From Odontocerum albicorne (taxonomy: Eukaryota; Arthropoda; Insecta; Trichoptera; Odontoceridae): a DNA stretch of 64,000 bases. Below the pieces are notes generated by a model. The model was given only the letters and a program-made list of their open reading frames with translations, was not told the DNA's origin and made no database searches. Each line of letters starts with the position of its first letter. The stretch's first letter is position 1. This document shows, piece by piece, positions 9,533 through 21,492 of the stretch. The DNA lies in assembly GCA_949825065.1 (NCBI GenBank), contig OX463848.1, positions 38,919,380 to 38,983,379 of the forward strand, read 5' to 3'. The translations under genes and the position numbers were made by a program.

Positions 9533-9753
9533 CTATAGTTCGGAAATTATGGGATGAGTCCTGTGACAGCTCACAAATTTGCCCCAATACAACCTTATGT
9601 AATGTATTTACCTAAATAACTTGCTATTTATTAGAATTGAGGCTTATATTAAAGTTGATAAAATAATTAAAATTACTGAACATCGTTACAAGGTTGTATT
9701 GGGGCAAATTTGTGAGCTGTCACAGGACTCATCCTGGAATTTCCGAGCTATAG
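9533..9753. mobile_element. Palindromic MITE (221 bp)
   Basis: The ends CTATAGTTCGGAAATT and, inverted, AATTTCCGAGCTATAG continue inward as arms of about 65 bases sharing GATGAGTCCTGTGACAGC and AAATTTGCCCCAATACAACC. The internal part is homologous to the MITE at 41901-42462, which has different outer ends. Confidence 0.8.
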
Positions 9754-9754
9754 T

Positions 9755-10480
9755 TGGTTGACTTCTACCCTAGAGAATCATAAAAAAAATCCAAACCTGA
9801 CAAAAGTCTTTAAATATTGTTGTTTCTTCTCGACTCTCTGCAAGTTTCATGCATAGTCGAGTAGCTCTAATCCCGAAGGTTCGATTAATGGTGCTGAAGA
9901 CGATGTTATCTCTCGGTAACACTCTTCAATGTGTCTAAATCATATGTAAGTTAGTGTCCATGTATCCATTTAGAACTTTCGCGTGGCCAAAAATGAAACC
10001 TTTTAAATATTTTGTAGTAACATTCATTTCTTTTTAATCTGTCATTAAGGATGAAATATTGCCCATAATATAGAAACATTAATGCTGGATTCTTGAATAA
10101 CATGATCAAAACCCTTAGGGGTTCCGTCTCTTATCAGAACCTTCTCTCCATGCCCGAAATATTAATTACTGCAACATGTATGTACCTTTAGAAATTGTTG
10201 TTTTCTCCTTTGGAATGGAACTAAAACAAAACGTGAAAAACGAAGAAAAGGCTTAAATCGAAAAATCTTTTTGCATTCTTGTGCAATAAGGTTATATATC
10301 ATGTTACTTTTTTCTTGATAGGTCTTATAAAAGAAGTGTTGTACTGCTAAATTTTAACTTAAACAATAACACATAGTGTTATTTTACTGAACGAGGGAAC
10401 TCAGTTGAGAAAATTTCAAATTATGCTGAATAAAGGATTGAATGAAGACTATTTTAAAACTGAGTAAATAGACTAGAATT
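9755..10480. other. Spacer with a faint tRNA-like patch
   Basis: Bases 9860-9925 (GAAGGTTCGATTAATGGTGC context) resemble the head of the second SINE family at 35134. Otherwise nothing was recognised. Confidence 0.35.
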
Positions 10481-11430
10481 TTATTTATTTATTTATTATT
10501 ACACAAGATAAGAAATATACATAATTTGCGAAAAAAACAACAGGTAATTTAATTTGGACATACATGATTTTAATGGATCTGGGTTTGCCGCCTTTCATTT
10601 GTCGTATCCCCAGTAAACTAGGCTTTTGTCTGTATCTCACTGAGGATATTTAGCATGAAGTAATAAATAGATACTTCTTTCCCATTTTTGATTACACAAA
10701 AACAAAACCCCGTTGCACGTTCTCATCAACCTGACAAAGAGTGACACTCAATTACAACTGGAAACATCATGCGGAATCAAACTCTTCACACATCATCACT
10801 CCAGAAAGACCAAAAATGTTCCTCTCATAATATACCGCACACAATCATAAGATTAAAAATAAAAACAAAAATATACAGAAACACAAATACACAACAACAA
10901 GAAGAAACTCACACTCAAGAGCCTACACAAATCTATTCCACATGTCCTTCATTCTGAAAGCCCAAGTACTCAAAATCCGGTCGCAATAACAACTAAATGG
11001 TTTTCCTTCCTTTATTCTTATTGATTTCGGCACGCCATTGTATGTCATGGGAGCCAAATAAGTACATTGCCTTTGGGCAAAAGAGGTTTTAACTCTAGGG
11101 ATGGTGAACATTTCATTAGTTGCCATGCGTGTCATGTGTCTCTGCTGAGTCTGCATCTTCCCCTCCTCTCGGTGGTAGTGCCAGAGAATGGATTTGAGAT
11201 GCAAATTGGCTATGTTCAGGACCCGATACTCTCTGAAAAGCTCCGCCGTGGGACACTGGGCAGGAAGTTTATTAATTATTTTCACAATCAATTTTTGGGA
11301 AACCAGCAATATGTGTTTCTGGGTTAAGGTGCATCCCCCCCAAACTGATAGACCGTAGGAAAGTGCTGATTGACATAAGGCGAAGTATGTACTTTTAAGA
11401 ATATTTTCACTGAGCACATTTCCAATCATA
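10481..11430 (-). mobile_element. 5'-truncated LINE with reverse-transcriptase C-terminus
   Basis: The - strand frame 11429-10923 encodes YFALCQSALSYGLSVWGGC, then KLPAQCPTAELF, then REEGKMQTQQRHMTRMA, then TYLAPMTYNGVPKS. The (F/S)-LSYG-x-x-xWG motif and what follows are typical of the region after the RT domain in jockey/CR1-like LINEs. The RT active site itself is missing, so the copy is dead. A 3' UTR of about 440 bases ends at 10481 in an inverted TTTA tail. It shares 3' sequence with 1812, 33029 and 35915. Confidence 0.8.
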
Positions 11431-11491
11431 CGGAATATGTATCCTAGTTTTCAATATTGACAATATACTTTGTAAACTAAAAATGGTATAA

Positions 11492-11700
11492 CCTTCATGG
11501 TCTAGTTGGTAAGACGCCAGTCTTCCAATACGGGGGCTGCAGCCTGAATTCCCAATAGAACCCAATCTGTTTTAAAAATTGATAAAGTCTGGTTTTCTCT
11601 TCAGGACTCTTGACATATTTCTGATTGGTTGTAAGAGATTGTCACATTAGATCAGGTTCTATTATTTGTAACAAAAGTGTAATACAATAATATTATACAA
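11492..11700 (+). mobile_element. SINE family A, near full length
   Basis: The head CATGGTCTAGTTGGTAAGAC is tRNA-like (box A). It is followed by a decayed box B, GGTTTTCTCTTCAGGACTC, CTGATTGGTTGTAAGAGATTG and a tail. The layout matches the copies at 47971 and 58500. Confidence 0.7.
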
Positions 11701-11887
11701 TATGTGTATGTTAAAAAAATCTTCATTTTCAATACCTTTGTCTTGATTCTTAAACTAATATGTTGCCAAAATTATACCTGCACAAATTGAAATGTTCAAT
11801 GTGGATGCAGTGCATAGCCGCGCTGTTATGCATTGGGTTTCCATGAGAAAGATGGCCGGTTCAAACTTTAATAACTTAGCAAACTTC

Positions 11888-11927
11888 ACTTATGTTAATA
11901 CCCAAACTATTGGGTATTAACATAAGT
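11888..11927. repeat. Head-to-head mariner ends, 18-base arms
   Basis: ACTTATGTTAATACCCAA, spacer ACTA, TTGGGTATTAACATAAGT: a perfect palindrome. The right arm is the left end of the mariner derivative that follows. The left arm is a second end pointing away. Confidence 0.85.
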
Positions 11928-12662
11928 TGTGTCATTAAAATGAGCACCAAAATTAAAACAAAATGGTAAAGGTTATACGTCATTCAAAAGAAAATTTTCT
12001 GATCTACACGATATAGTGTTTGCTTTTACGTTACATATATTATTTTATTTAATTACAAGTCTTCAAAATGGAATGTCAAGTAGACGAAAGTGAGCATTTT
12101 CGACACGTTCGACAATTGATTTTTGTTGTTTTCACTCAAAACATGTGGAACGCAAGCGCCGAACTTCTGGCTTTTTCCATTAATTTTCGATAGCGTTATA
12201 CAGTCATGTGACTACAATTCATCTGCTCAGCCAATTCTACGGTGGTTTGAAGGGGATCTTCATGAATAATATGGTTCAAGCGGTCCTCATTGAAGTCTAT
12301 TAGTCGTCCGGAACGCTCCATGTTTTTCAGGTCGAAATTACCGTCTTTGAAACACAAAAACCATAGACAACCTGTCCTTTCATTCATAGCATCTCCACCG
12401 TACACTTCGCAAATATCGCGAGCAGCTTTATTCTCTCGATTGAATGCGAACAGAAGGAGGTGTCGAAAATGCTCACTTTCGTCTACTTGACATTCCATTT
12501 TGAAGGCTTGTATAGTAATCAAATAACATAATGTATGTAACGTAAAAGTAAACACAATATCTTGTAGAACAGAAAATTTTCTTTCGAATGACGTATGACA
12601 TTTACCATTTTGTTTTACTTTAGGTGCACATTTTTAAACACACAACTTATGTTAACACCTAA
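11910..12662 (-). mobile_element. Mariner derivative with long inverted repeats
   Basis: The - strand frame from the ATG at 12498 encodes MECQVDESEHFRHLLLFAFN, then AARDICEVYG and the helix-turn-helix VELAEQMNCSHMTV. A broken continuation near 12190-12100 reads like KFGACVPHVLSENNKNQ. These are the mariner N-terminus, HTH and linker. The 3' half with the catalytic Asp residues is missing. In its place, the first 200 or so bases of the element (TIR, leader and the start codon region at 12068) recur inverted. The result is arms of about 200 bases around a one-armed N-terminal gene. Both outer ends read TGT(T/A)AACATAAGTTGTG or similar. Confidence 0.85.
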
Positions 12663-13186
12663 TATTATTGCTATTATAAGTTACTTTTGATATTTTTTAT
12701 GCAATAAGAATGTATACCTACTTTTATTATAAATAATACTTAATATATAGTAAGTGTGTTTAATTTGAATAAATATTTTTAAATAAAAAAAGTAAAAGTT
12801 GTGTGAAAAATACAGCAGATATTTCGAAAGGACTATCGTTCATTAGTGGATGAAAAATTTGGAGATAGTATCTTATAAAAGGTAAAATATTAATGGTTGA
12901 GGATTATGAAACAAAACAAAATATCCTTAAATGGTTATTTATTAATCCTCGCCAGTGAATCCTTTGGGAATCGGTCAAGTTATTTATGAAACAAAGTTAA
13001 TAACGCGCGATATTAAATGTTTCCCAAATTAAATTTCGTGTAGCCAAAATTTACATAATTTATTTTATTTGATTCCAGTGGACATGGTCAAAGAAATTTC
13101 GCCAATTTAATTTGAAATAGACGTGTTTTCAGCAAATTAAATGTCAATTTTATCGTTTTGTATTCAAATAAATTGGTGTGTTATGT
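12663..13186. other. Spacer without recognised features
   Basis: AT-rich, no frame of note and no repeat shared within the window. Confidence 0.6.
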
Positions 13187-13189
13187 ATC

Positions 13190-13320
13190 ACGAGGGTAGT
13201 TTAAAAAGTTTGATAAAAATGTAAGAAAATAATTATTTGTTTTAAAAAATGAATGGATAATAGCTGGACCAAGTGTAAAGCCCTCTTTTCAGGGCTTGAC
13301 ACTTGGTCCAGCTATTTTCC
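13190..13320. mobile_element. Mariner-type end plus strong hairpin
   Basis: CACGAGGGTAGTTTAAAAAG at about 13190 resembles the ends of irritans-type mariners. It is followed at 13258-13316 by a near-perfect hairpin whose arms are TAGCTGGACCAAGTGT and ACACTTGGTCCAGCTA, with a second stem AAGCCCT/AGGGCTT around a six-base loop. It may be a degraded miniature element. Confidence 0.45.
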
Positions 13321-13667
13321 ATTTCTTATCCCGTTTGAATTACAGGTTTAGTCACACTCTGCCAAAAGGGATTTACTGTAGTGATGATATCCTAATTGGA
13401 CGAAAATTTCTTTCCACCGAGTATTTTTTTTTATTTTGAGAACAGAAAGAAGTTGCGCGGGGTAATAAGTAATAAGGGAACGGGGCACAGGTGATAAGGG
13501 AATGGGTTCTCCACCGTACATCAACGTTACGACAGGTTGACTCGCAGATTCAGCTTTACGTGGAGTGCCTAGCTATGAACCGACCTGGATGATTTTATGG
13601 CATCCCTATTTACATGTTAAATTATTGATGATGATTACACTTCTGTTTTATAAAGGAGAACTTCCAT

Positions 13668-13826
13668 TACCTTGTTGGTAAGATATATGTTTTCATGTTT
13701 CTAGTCTGATATTTACTTAGGGACTTTTAAACATCTTTCTGGATGACTGGAAGACGTTTCCCCATGGTAATAAACCCGTTAGGTTTTACCGTTTACAACG
13801 GAAGTGTTACACAATACATCAAATTG
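13668..13826 (+). mobile_element. SINE family A, diverged
   Basis: ACCTTGTTGGTAAGATATAT, then AAACATCTTTCTGGATGACTG, then GGTAATAAACCCGTTAGG and a GTTACACAATAC tail. It has the same order as other family A copies, with many changes. Confidence 0.6.
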
Positions 13827-14029
13827 GCGAGTTTTTGCATATCTCATTTTTTTATCCATCAACTAGATAGTTGTTAAGTGGGCTTAAGTGAAAGAACAAG
13901 ATCAATGTGGGACTCTCTTTTTTTGTTGTATATCAAATATAAAAATATGTCGAAAGTACTCAAACTTTCTCCATTTGATTGTGGATAATACTACTCCATC
14001 TTTATTCATCATTTTCAAGATGCCATCAT

Positions 14030-14240
14030 TACAAACTTTGTTAACAAATGAGACTCAGTATTATTACGAGCTTTGTCAAACAATGAGACTCTCAACATCT
14101 TTACGAACTGTGTCAACCCATAAGACTCTCAGCGTCTTTACGAACTTTGTCAACCCATGAGACTGTCAGCATCTTTACGAACTGTGTCAACCCATGAGAC
14201 TCTCAGCGTCTTTACGAACTTTGTCAACCCACGAGAGTCA
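14030..14240 (+). repeat. 37-base minisatellite, about five units
   Basis: The unit is ACGAACTTTGTCAACCCATG followed by AGACTCTCAGCGTCTTT. Early units are more diverged (ACAAATGAGACTC). Confidence 0.85.
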
Positions 14241-14675
14241 ACAAACTCTAAATAATACCTTAGATGAAAACTAAGTCGTGTTTTATTTTAATATCTCATT
14301 TTTTATTTGGTTTAACGTTATTTAATAAGATGTATGATAATACTTTCACGTTCGTTTTGCATCAACCAATACAATCATTTTAAATCCAGCCCTGATGCCA
14401 TGAACTAATCAGAGATCACTAATCAATCACGACACGATCAAGTGTTACTTCTTGATCAAGGAAGGCCAGTGTTTATCTGAATGACCAATTCATTTCTAAG
14501 AATAATGTGCCGAGAAAACGCACGTGGAAGAATTCCTGTTACTGGACAAGGTTCTATAGGACGTGCGGTAAATCCTGGCCAAAAGGTCGGCTGCTGTAAA
14601 TCCACGTTGAGCTACTCGTCCTCAGAAAACACATAATTCTTTCATACTTAGATTTCAAATATTTTTACTACACTT

Positions 14676-14775
14676 TTGTTGTATACAGTATAACCTGACA
14701 AATTTATTGCTAAATGAAAATCTCCTCCAACCAACTAGAAAAATGTTAAAGAAGTGTTAAATAAAAAGAAAATTA
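14676..14775 (-). mobile_element. SINE family A tail
   Basis: Inverse of the family tail: GTATACAGTATAACCTGAC, then CTCCTCCAACCAACTAG and AAATGTTAAAGAAGTG. Confidence 0.6.
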
Positions 14776-15138
14776 CTGAAATCTTGAGGAGTACCATGTG
14801 AATAGTATCATAGAGTGAGTTAATTACACATACAGGTGATGATCTTCATCAGATGCTTGACGAAGAGTTCAAGTAAAAAGATCAAAACGTATGTCATAAT
14901 CAAATCACTCAATCACAGTTGAATTGTCTTAAATTAACGTATCTATACTCTTAAGTTAAATGTGACGGTTCAACTGTTCTTAATTTGCTTTCAACTTATC
15001 CTGCGGATTTTAAAATACATTTCCAGATGTGAGGCAGATAACTTGGAGAAATTTATAGTCATAAGAAATGTGTCAGGAAGAAGATTAAGTAGGAGAGCGC
15101 CAGGAAAATGAAGTGACTTGTACACTGCCATGCAAACG

Positions 15139-15961
15139 GTAAATGAAAAGTAAAAACATCCTTTAATTGCGACCCTCAATAATGAAGAGCGACATAGATA
15201 ATGTCTTAATAATAAAAACATCCTTTAATTACGACCCTCAGTATTGAAGAACGACATAGATAATGTCTTAATAATAAAAACATCCTTTAATTACGACCCT
15301 CAGTAATGAAGAACGACATAGATAATGTCTTAATAATAAAAACATCCTTTAATTACGACCCTCAGTTATGAAGAATGACATAGATAATGTCTTAATAATA
15401 AAAATATCCTTTAATTACGACCCTCAGTAATGAAGAACGACATAGATAATGTCTTAATAATAAAAGCATCCTTTAATTACGACCCTCAGTAATGAAGAAC
15501 GACATACATAATGTCTTAATAATAAAAATATCCTTTAATTACGACCCTCAGTATTGAAGAACGACATAGATAATGTCTTAATAATAAAAACATCCTTTAA
15601 TTACGACCCTCAGTAATGAAGAACGACATAGATAATGTCTTAATAATAAAAACATCCTTTAATTACGACCCTCAGTAATGAAGAACGACATAGATAATGT
15701 CTTAATAATAAAAACATCTTTTAATTACGACCCTCAGTAATGAAGAACGACAAAGATAATGTCTTAATAATAACAACATCCTTTAATTACGACCCTCAGT
15801 AATGAAGAACGATATAGATAATGTCTTAATAATAAAAACATCCTTTAATTACGACCCTCAGTAATGAAGAACGACATAGATAATGTCTTAATAATAAAAA
15901 TAAAAAAATAATTACGACCCTCAGTAATGAAGAACGACATAGATAATGTCTTAATAATAAA
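15139..15961 (+). repeat. 62-base tandem repeat, about 13 units
   Basis: The unit is AATAATAAAAACATCCTTTA, then ATTACGACCCTCAGTAATG, then AAGAACGACATAGATAATGTCTT in shorter form. The last two units lose the CATCCTTT segment. The GACAT-AGATA-ATGTC core is a small palindrome in every unit. Confidence 0.92.
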
Positions 15962-16009
15962 AAAACTACAATAAAACAATTTAAAAGCTTTGATGTATGT
16001 TAGTGAAAC

Positions 16010-16480
16010 AAGGACATGGAAAAAGACATAAATAATGTGCCGAATAAATCGCTGTGGGAATGCGTGCACTGAGAAGAATACAACAGCAAACAAACAATGT
16101 AAGACAGAATACGGAATAAAGTGAACTTAAGGCTTATGTGTTAAGTAAGATGAAGAAGAGGACGCTGAGCTGGTTTGAACATGCGGTACGAATGAATGCA
16201 AATAGATTAAGAAAATATTGTTCAAGTGCAAATGTAAGTGGAAGGCGTGTGAGAGGAAGTCCAAAAATAGTATGTTATGATTGGGTCAAGTGACCGATAA
16301 TTTAAAAAAAGAAAACGTAGAAAGTCAAAGAAATAGTAGGAGTTGTATGAAAAAAGATAGAGAGAAAAGCTAAGGATGTGTGTCGAGATAGGAAAGTCTG
16401 GCACTATGTCATATCTGCCTACCCTGACAGGGAAATGTCGTGATATTACGTGTATATAATAATTATCATCATCGCCCACA
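16010..16480 (+). mobile_element. Decayed LINE C-terminus (RTE/CR1-like)
   Basis: The + strand pieces encode VRMNANRLRKY, then NVSGRRVRGSPKIVCYDWV, then KAKDVCRDRKVWHYVISAYPDREMS and a stop. The (V/A)RM-x-x-x-R, GRR-RG-P and SAYPDRE-x motifs are the C-terminus of a LINE family also left at 23027, 26885 (inverted), 32860 (inverted) and 34655. There are multiple stops and frameshifts. Confidence 0.7.
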
Positions 16481-16519
16481 AAATAAAATCGGAAACATGT
16501 TATAAATAATAAATACACG

Positions 16520-17950
16520 TGATTTTTTTTTGAAAAGAATAAAGATTTATACTGCCAGCGGTCAGTTTATTATGAGTAACGGTAACGAAACGTGAGCACT
16601 AAATCTTAATTTAATGTTTCTGTTAAGCAAAGCAACTTCTGATATTTGGACCATGAACTAGAAACACCGAGACATGATCGCACTTCAGGCAACCTACGCC
16701 TACACTGTGTCCTCACAAGGAGGTGGACTAATTTTAGTCGTTATGTTATGTAAGGCGTTCAAATTTAAAAAAAAAACGAAATTTCCCAAACTTACATATT
16801 AACTTATTATATAATTTCGGCAATAGTTTTAGACACCTTTAAATGTTCATCCATCAAGAATGTTCTTTGGTTTAAAACGACCATCGTTCAATACATTTCC
16901 GTGTCCGGAACATATTATAAAATTAAGTCACGTGTTTCCAGTAGGAAAAAGGTCACCAAATCAAGAATTTACCAAGTGGGTCAAAAACTCTGGTGACTCC
17001 ACATACTTCCCCGTTAGACCAAGAATTAGAATCTACCTACCGCAAAATCGACGTATGTCCTATTGGTGTAGTTCCCTACGGACGATAAAAAAGCGCAACT
17101 CTTAATCAGACAGCATCCCAATACATCACCCAACCGCCTCACCTTTATTATGGTTGTTATATGTTGCTACGAACCGTCTCAAACATCACGTGGCCATTCC
17201 AACTGACACACATCATCTTCCTAAGGTTACTGTTCTTAAAACTGATGAGTTTTCTCTCTCTTAGGTCTTTATAATATATCAAGATTCCGAACCATATAGT
17301 TTATTCGTTCATTTTCGTATCCGGATCATCAATGCTTAATTCTTCTTCTTTTTCTCAGTGTATGTCAGGTCCCCCCAACGTTGAATATCACTTGAGAGTA
17401 GATATCTTTGTCCCCGGCAGCCCGAAAAAGATCTCCAATGCCCCTTATGCAGTCCAATCACGTATATTGCGGAGCCAGGAGATTTTCCTCCTGCCAAATG
17501 TTTAATTAAGTCACGTATTTCATGTAGAAAACAACAGAGATCACCCTATCATTCGTAACAATCAAGTCCTGTTCAGAGCATGGGTCTCGATAATCGAACA
17601 AACTAGCAAATATTGTGAGTCCTGTGTATCCCCACAATCATATTCAGAACTTCTTTAGTTCAAGTAATCCCATCTTTGCATGTTCACCTAACTCTTGTCC
17701 CCCCTATTCGGAGTATATTCAGGGATCTTCAAGTAGACCACAGTAATTGATCTCCAGGTTCCATCGTTTCCAAGAACTCAATCGAGTCGCCTGGTGTATT
17801 TTTTTTATTTCAGAAAACATTATTTCTTCGAAGGAATTGTCAGTTTTTGCACTGTTAAATCTCAATGTTGCTAGGTGGTGATCCTTTAAAGTCAGACGAC
17901 AATAAATAAAATAACTCAAAAAAATTATTTGTAGTTTTAACACTTTTAAA
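16520..17950. other. Spacer, no gene recognised
   Basis: Short frames only. Bases 17080-17130 and 52990-53080 share loosely similar text (GCGCAACTCTTAA then ATCAGGCA-like words), perhaps an old repeat. AATTAAGTCACGT recurs at about 16921 and 17512. Confidence 0.4.
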
Positions 17951-18330
17951 ACAAACAAAAAATGGGATACCCTTGTGAAATAAAGGCGAGGATGGAGACA
18001 GCAAGAAGTGATTTCATTAAATTGAGGGGTCTTTTTACAAACCATAACCTGAGCTTGGAATCGAGAGTGTGCATGGTTTGCAGCTACATCTTCTCAACTC
18101 TCCTGCATGGGTTGGAGGAGTGGACACTGAAGCAGAAACCATCACGTATGATGTGGCTTTTAAAATGAGGATCTATAGACGTATTCACAAGATTCCCTGA
18201 ATAGATCGTTTTAGAAATTTGGAAGTGCTTTCTCGTATGTATAACGACCAAGAACTGGTTAAAATTTTGAATATTCACAAGTTAGAGTATCTTGGTCACA
18301 TAATGAAAAACACAAGATACATTAAAACAA
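17950..18330 (+). mobile_element. Decayed LINE fragment (RTE-like endonuclease/RT family)
   Basis: The + strand encodes EIKARMETARSDFIKLRGLF, then LSLESRVCMVCSYIFSTLLHG and LEEWTLKQ. After a break it encodes NLEVLSRMYNDQELV and IHKLEYLGHIMKN. These are the post-RT motifs of insect RTE-like LINEs (EI-x-x-R, YIFS-LLYG-E-WTL, LEYLGHI). Stops break the frame. Confidence 0.75.
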
Positions 18331-18958
18331 AAAATGAATAGCAAACAAAACAGAGAAAGACAGTGTTCTTTTGACTTGGGTTAATAACTTGCAATAGGGG
18401 TGTGAATGTAGTACTACTGAGTTGTTCTAGGCTACAGTGAACAAGATAAGAATTGATTTAATGGTCACCAACATCTGCTGGTACTACAATACCAGATTTC
18501 GGATTGAGTACACTTCGTCCATCGCTTATTCTCTCATTATAAATAAATTGTTTACTATTTGTAAATTCTGATTTCGATTGAGAATCCCTGATATCATGAC
18601 AGCATATAACATATCTGGAACATCTAGTTATAAATTTACATGCTTAAATTGAGAACAACTGAAAACAGCACGCTTAAAAAAACAAATTATTTATTATATT
18701 TTAGATAAATGTATGTAACAGTATGATTACAAAAAACATAAGCATAACGGAAGTGTTTGAAATTCTAGTTTAAATTTGTGGTTAATCATAGATGGGGACG
18801 TCAACCATCTTATAAATATGTATCTTCTTTATTCTTTAAAGTGAGACCTGTTATCATCAAGACTACCTAACTTGAGATATTGACTACCAGCTATCCTTCC
18901 ATCTTTTTAGAGGTATTCCTAGGAGATGACTGCCTGCAGGTATTTCATTAATTGCCAT

Positions 18959-19333
18959 TGTGGCGGTCGCACACTCGGTCAATGACCGATGAAATGACCT
19001 TTGCATTCCTTAGCAATGCAAAACAAACAAGTACGAAGTCCGGTCATTCAACTCCTCGGACTAGCTGACGCGGAGCGCATTCCATACTAGAGCGAGAACG
19101 CACCACATTTGTCTCGCCAGTAAATAAATTATCACCTACATACGACATTAATCGTTTTGCGGATGCAGAAACGAGACAACGAGATATCTTGCTCGCATTC
19201 CCGCACATACGCGGGAATTGTATAAATACCTACGTTTACTAATAAAAACTCTCTTTCCGCATTGCGATCGAAAACGTGTTTTATTTATCAACAAATCATC
19301 ATCATCTCTTCCCTCTAGGACACATCTCCTACA
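18959..19333 (+). mobile_element. Solo LTR, copy 1 (375 bp)
   Basis: It begins TGTGGCGGTCGCACAC, ends CTCCTACA, and is flanked by the perfect 4-base duplication CCAT (18955-18958 and 19334-19337). TATAAATA at about 19220 and a GTTTTATTTATC near the end mark promoter and processing regions. A diverged copy is at 34710. No internal coding region is attached, so this is a solo LTR. The 4-base duplication fits a Ty3/gypsy-like or Pao-like origin but does not prove it. Confidence 0.85.
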
Positions 19334-19449
19334 CCATGTATGGAACTCTTGTGTTATCCACCATTTCTACACGGACTCTCCCCCATCTTGCAATACGTAC
19401 ATTCCATCACACATTTTTCTTGCTTGGGTAAATAAATAAGACAATACCA

Positions 19450-20050
19450 GACATTCCTGTCTCGACACACATATTTTGGTTCTTCCACAATTCATAAACC
19501 TTCATATACAACTGTTTCTTCTTATAGTTATGTTACGTCTTATTTTTCCTTCTTTTAAATAATCATTACTTTACCATACTTTCCTAGATTTTCTTCTACC
19601 ACGCCTATCACTCACATTTACATTGAATATTTGCTTTGTTAGTATTTCTTCATTCATTTGTGCAACGTGCCTAAACCATCTAAGAAAGTTCTTCTTCGCC
19701 TTACTCTACACACTGTCTTATATTATCACCCCATGTGTTCTTGTCAGTGCACGCATTTCTACAGCATTTCTTCGGCTTCTTTCAGTGTTTTTCCATGTCC
19801 ACGATTCACTTCCATACATCAAAGTTGATACTAAAATACTGCTGTAAACTATCATCTTAACGAATTTGGATATTGTCCGGTTCGAGTATATATGCTTAAT
19901 GCCCTCATTGACTTTGTTTCCTGTCGTTAAAATTCCTCAACTTGTTATAATTAGTTATTTTTCATCCATTTATCCCATTTACTTTTCCTTTCATTTTTTT
20001 CTATAGCCATGACTTTGGATTTTTTATAGCGAAAATGGTCTGATTCGCAC
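19450..20050 (-). mobile_element. Decayed LINE fragment
   Basis: The - strand has scattered pieces of the same RTE-like C-terminal region (lysine- and arginine-rich, KVMAIEKNERKSKWDKW near 20000 and VDMEKH near 19800) with many stops. The + strand text AAAGTTGATACTAAAATACTGC and the AGTGTTTTTCCATGTCCACG are its complement. It is very old. Confidence 0.4.
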
Positions 20051-21492
20051 TTTAGTAATAATTGTTATTTGTGCATCAAACTGACAATCTAAACGTCACT
20101 CGTTCGACGCCTAGATTCACCTATTTTAAATGTTGTTATTGATTCTAATTTAATATATGTTTTCACTATGCAACATAATAATTTTGGGCTTCTAATTTTT
20201 TTTAAATCTCCATAATAGTATATTCCTTTGCTCGAATTCTGCTGGTTGTCTATCTCTGGCTAGATACATTGCATAACGGTTTATTAGGCATCATCCATAC
20301 ATTAATGCGAATTTCATGTTAATTTTTGCACTGCGCCAAGCAGAGGATCAGTGCCTTATAATTTATTTGTTGTTCATTCACACCAGCAGGCATTCGACCT
20401 ATGCTTATATCAGAACCTCAGACGCGAAATAATAATGCAGGGAGTCACATTGTGCATGATGATGCCAAGATCTAATGGTTTTCATGCATAGTTAAAATTC
20501 AGGCATTCCGAACTGATTTTACTTTTAAACCTTTCGTCATCTGAGTTGATAGAACTGACACTTGTTTAAAAATAATTATAAAAAAAGGATAGTCAGTTTC
20601 ATTTTGTATTTGACGTAAAAATCTTGCTATATTTCAACCAGCAATTAGTACATTCTGTATTAATCATATTTGGCAGCTTGTAAGAAAATAATTTGACCAA
20701 GTAAGAATTATTAGAACTTAGATTAATACTTCTGAACTACTTCTAAAATACTTCTGAACATTAAAACATTAATAATAACAATGAAAGAACAACTTATAAA
20801 CGCTATAGAGAGAAGACTCGTTAAGGGCGCACTTGCTCAGAATTCGAATCTACTAAGACAATTTAAAAATATAACAAAAAAAAAACAAGCGATAATTAGA
20901 TTAAGAATTTTCCGGCATCTATATATGTTAAGAAAAACTTATTCGGTAAGAAAACCGCAGAAAACTTACCAACGAAAGACGAACTACGAAGAAACCTTTA
21001 CATGGTATATCTTCAAGTTATCTCTAACGCTTTGAGGCAAACGAATATCGATCAAATTAAAATATTATTCATGAAAACGAACATTTACAAAAAAAAACTA
21101 AATTTGTTAAATAGTATGTAATAATTATTGTTTAATACTGTTCCAATACCGAAATAAACACGAAAATACACTGTTAACGACTAAAATCGATCAAAAAAAT
21201 ATATATACTCGTATATAATGGAATTTAGTACCCCAATAGCCAAAAATTAAAAAAAGAACAAATCAAAAGTTTAGCAGCTACAGTAGCACCCGAGCGTGTT
21301 CCAAGATAAAGGAAAAAATGGACACCCGATCTTTTACTGTCGCGTTTTAGAGATATTAATGATACCAGCATACTATGGTATACAGATAGTGCCTGGAACT
21401 ATCATAAATTGTTTAAAAACCCACGAGATTTTAATCGGACTTGTTTTATAAACCCATTCGCAGAAAAAGACATTTGATGACATAGCAAGTAT
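20051..21492. other. Spacer before the assembly gap
   Basis: AT-rich, with no convincing frame. GGTAAGAAAACCGCAGAAAAC at about 20946 recurs at 28221 as GGTGAGAAAACCGCAGAAAAC and may be part of an unnamed repeat. Confidence 0.4.

Noticed and set aside
10769..11327. Two + strand frames (62 and 86 codons)
   Set aside because: They are the antisense of the LINE coding end and 3' UTR on the - strand.
19218..19439. 73-codon frame as a gene
   Set aside because: Most of it lies in the solo LTR and its flank.
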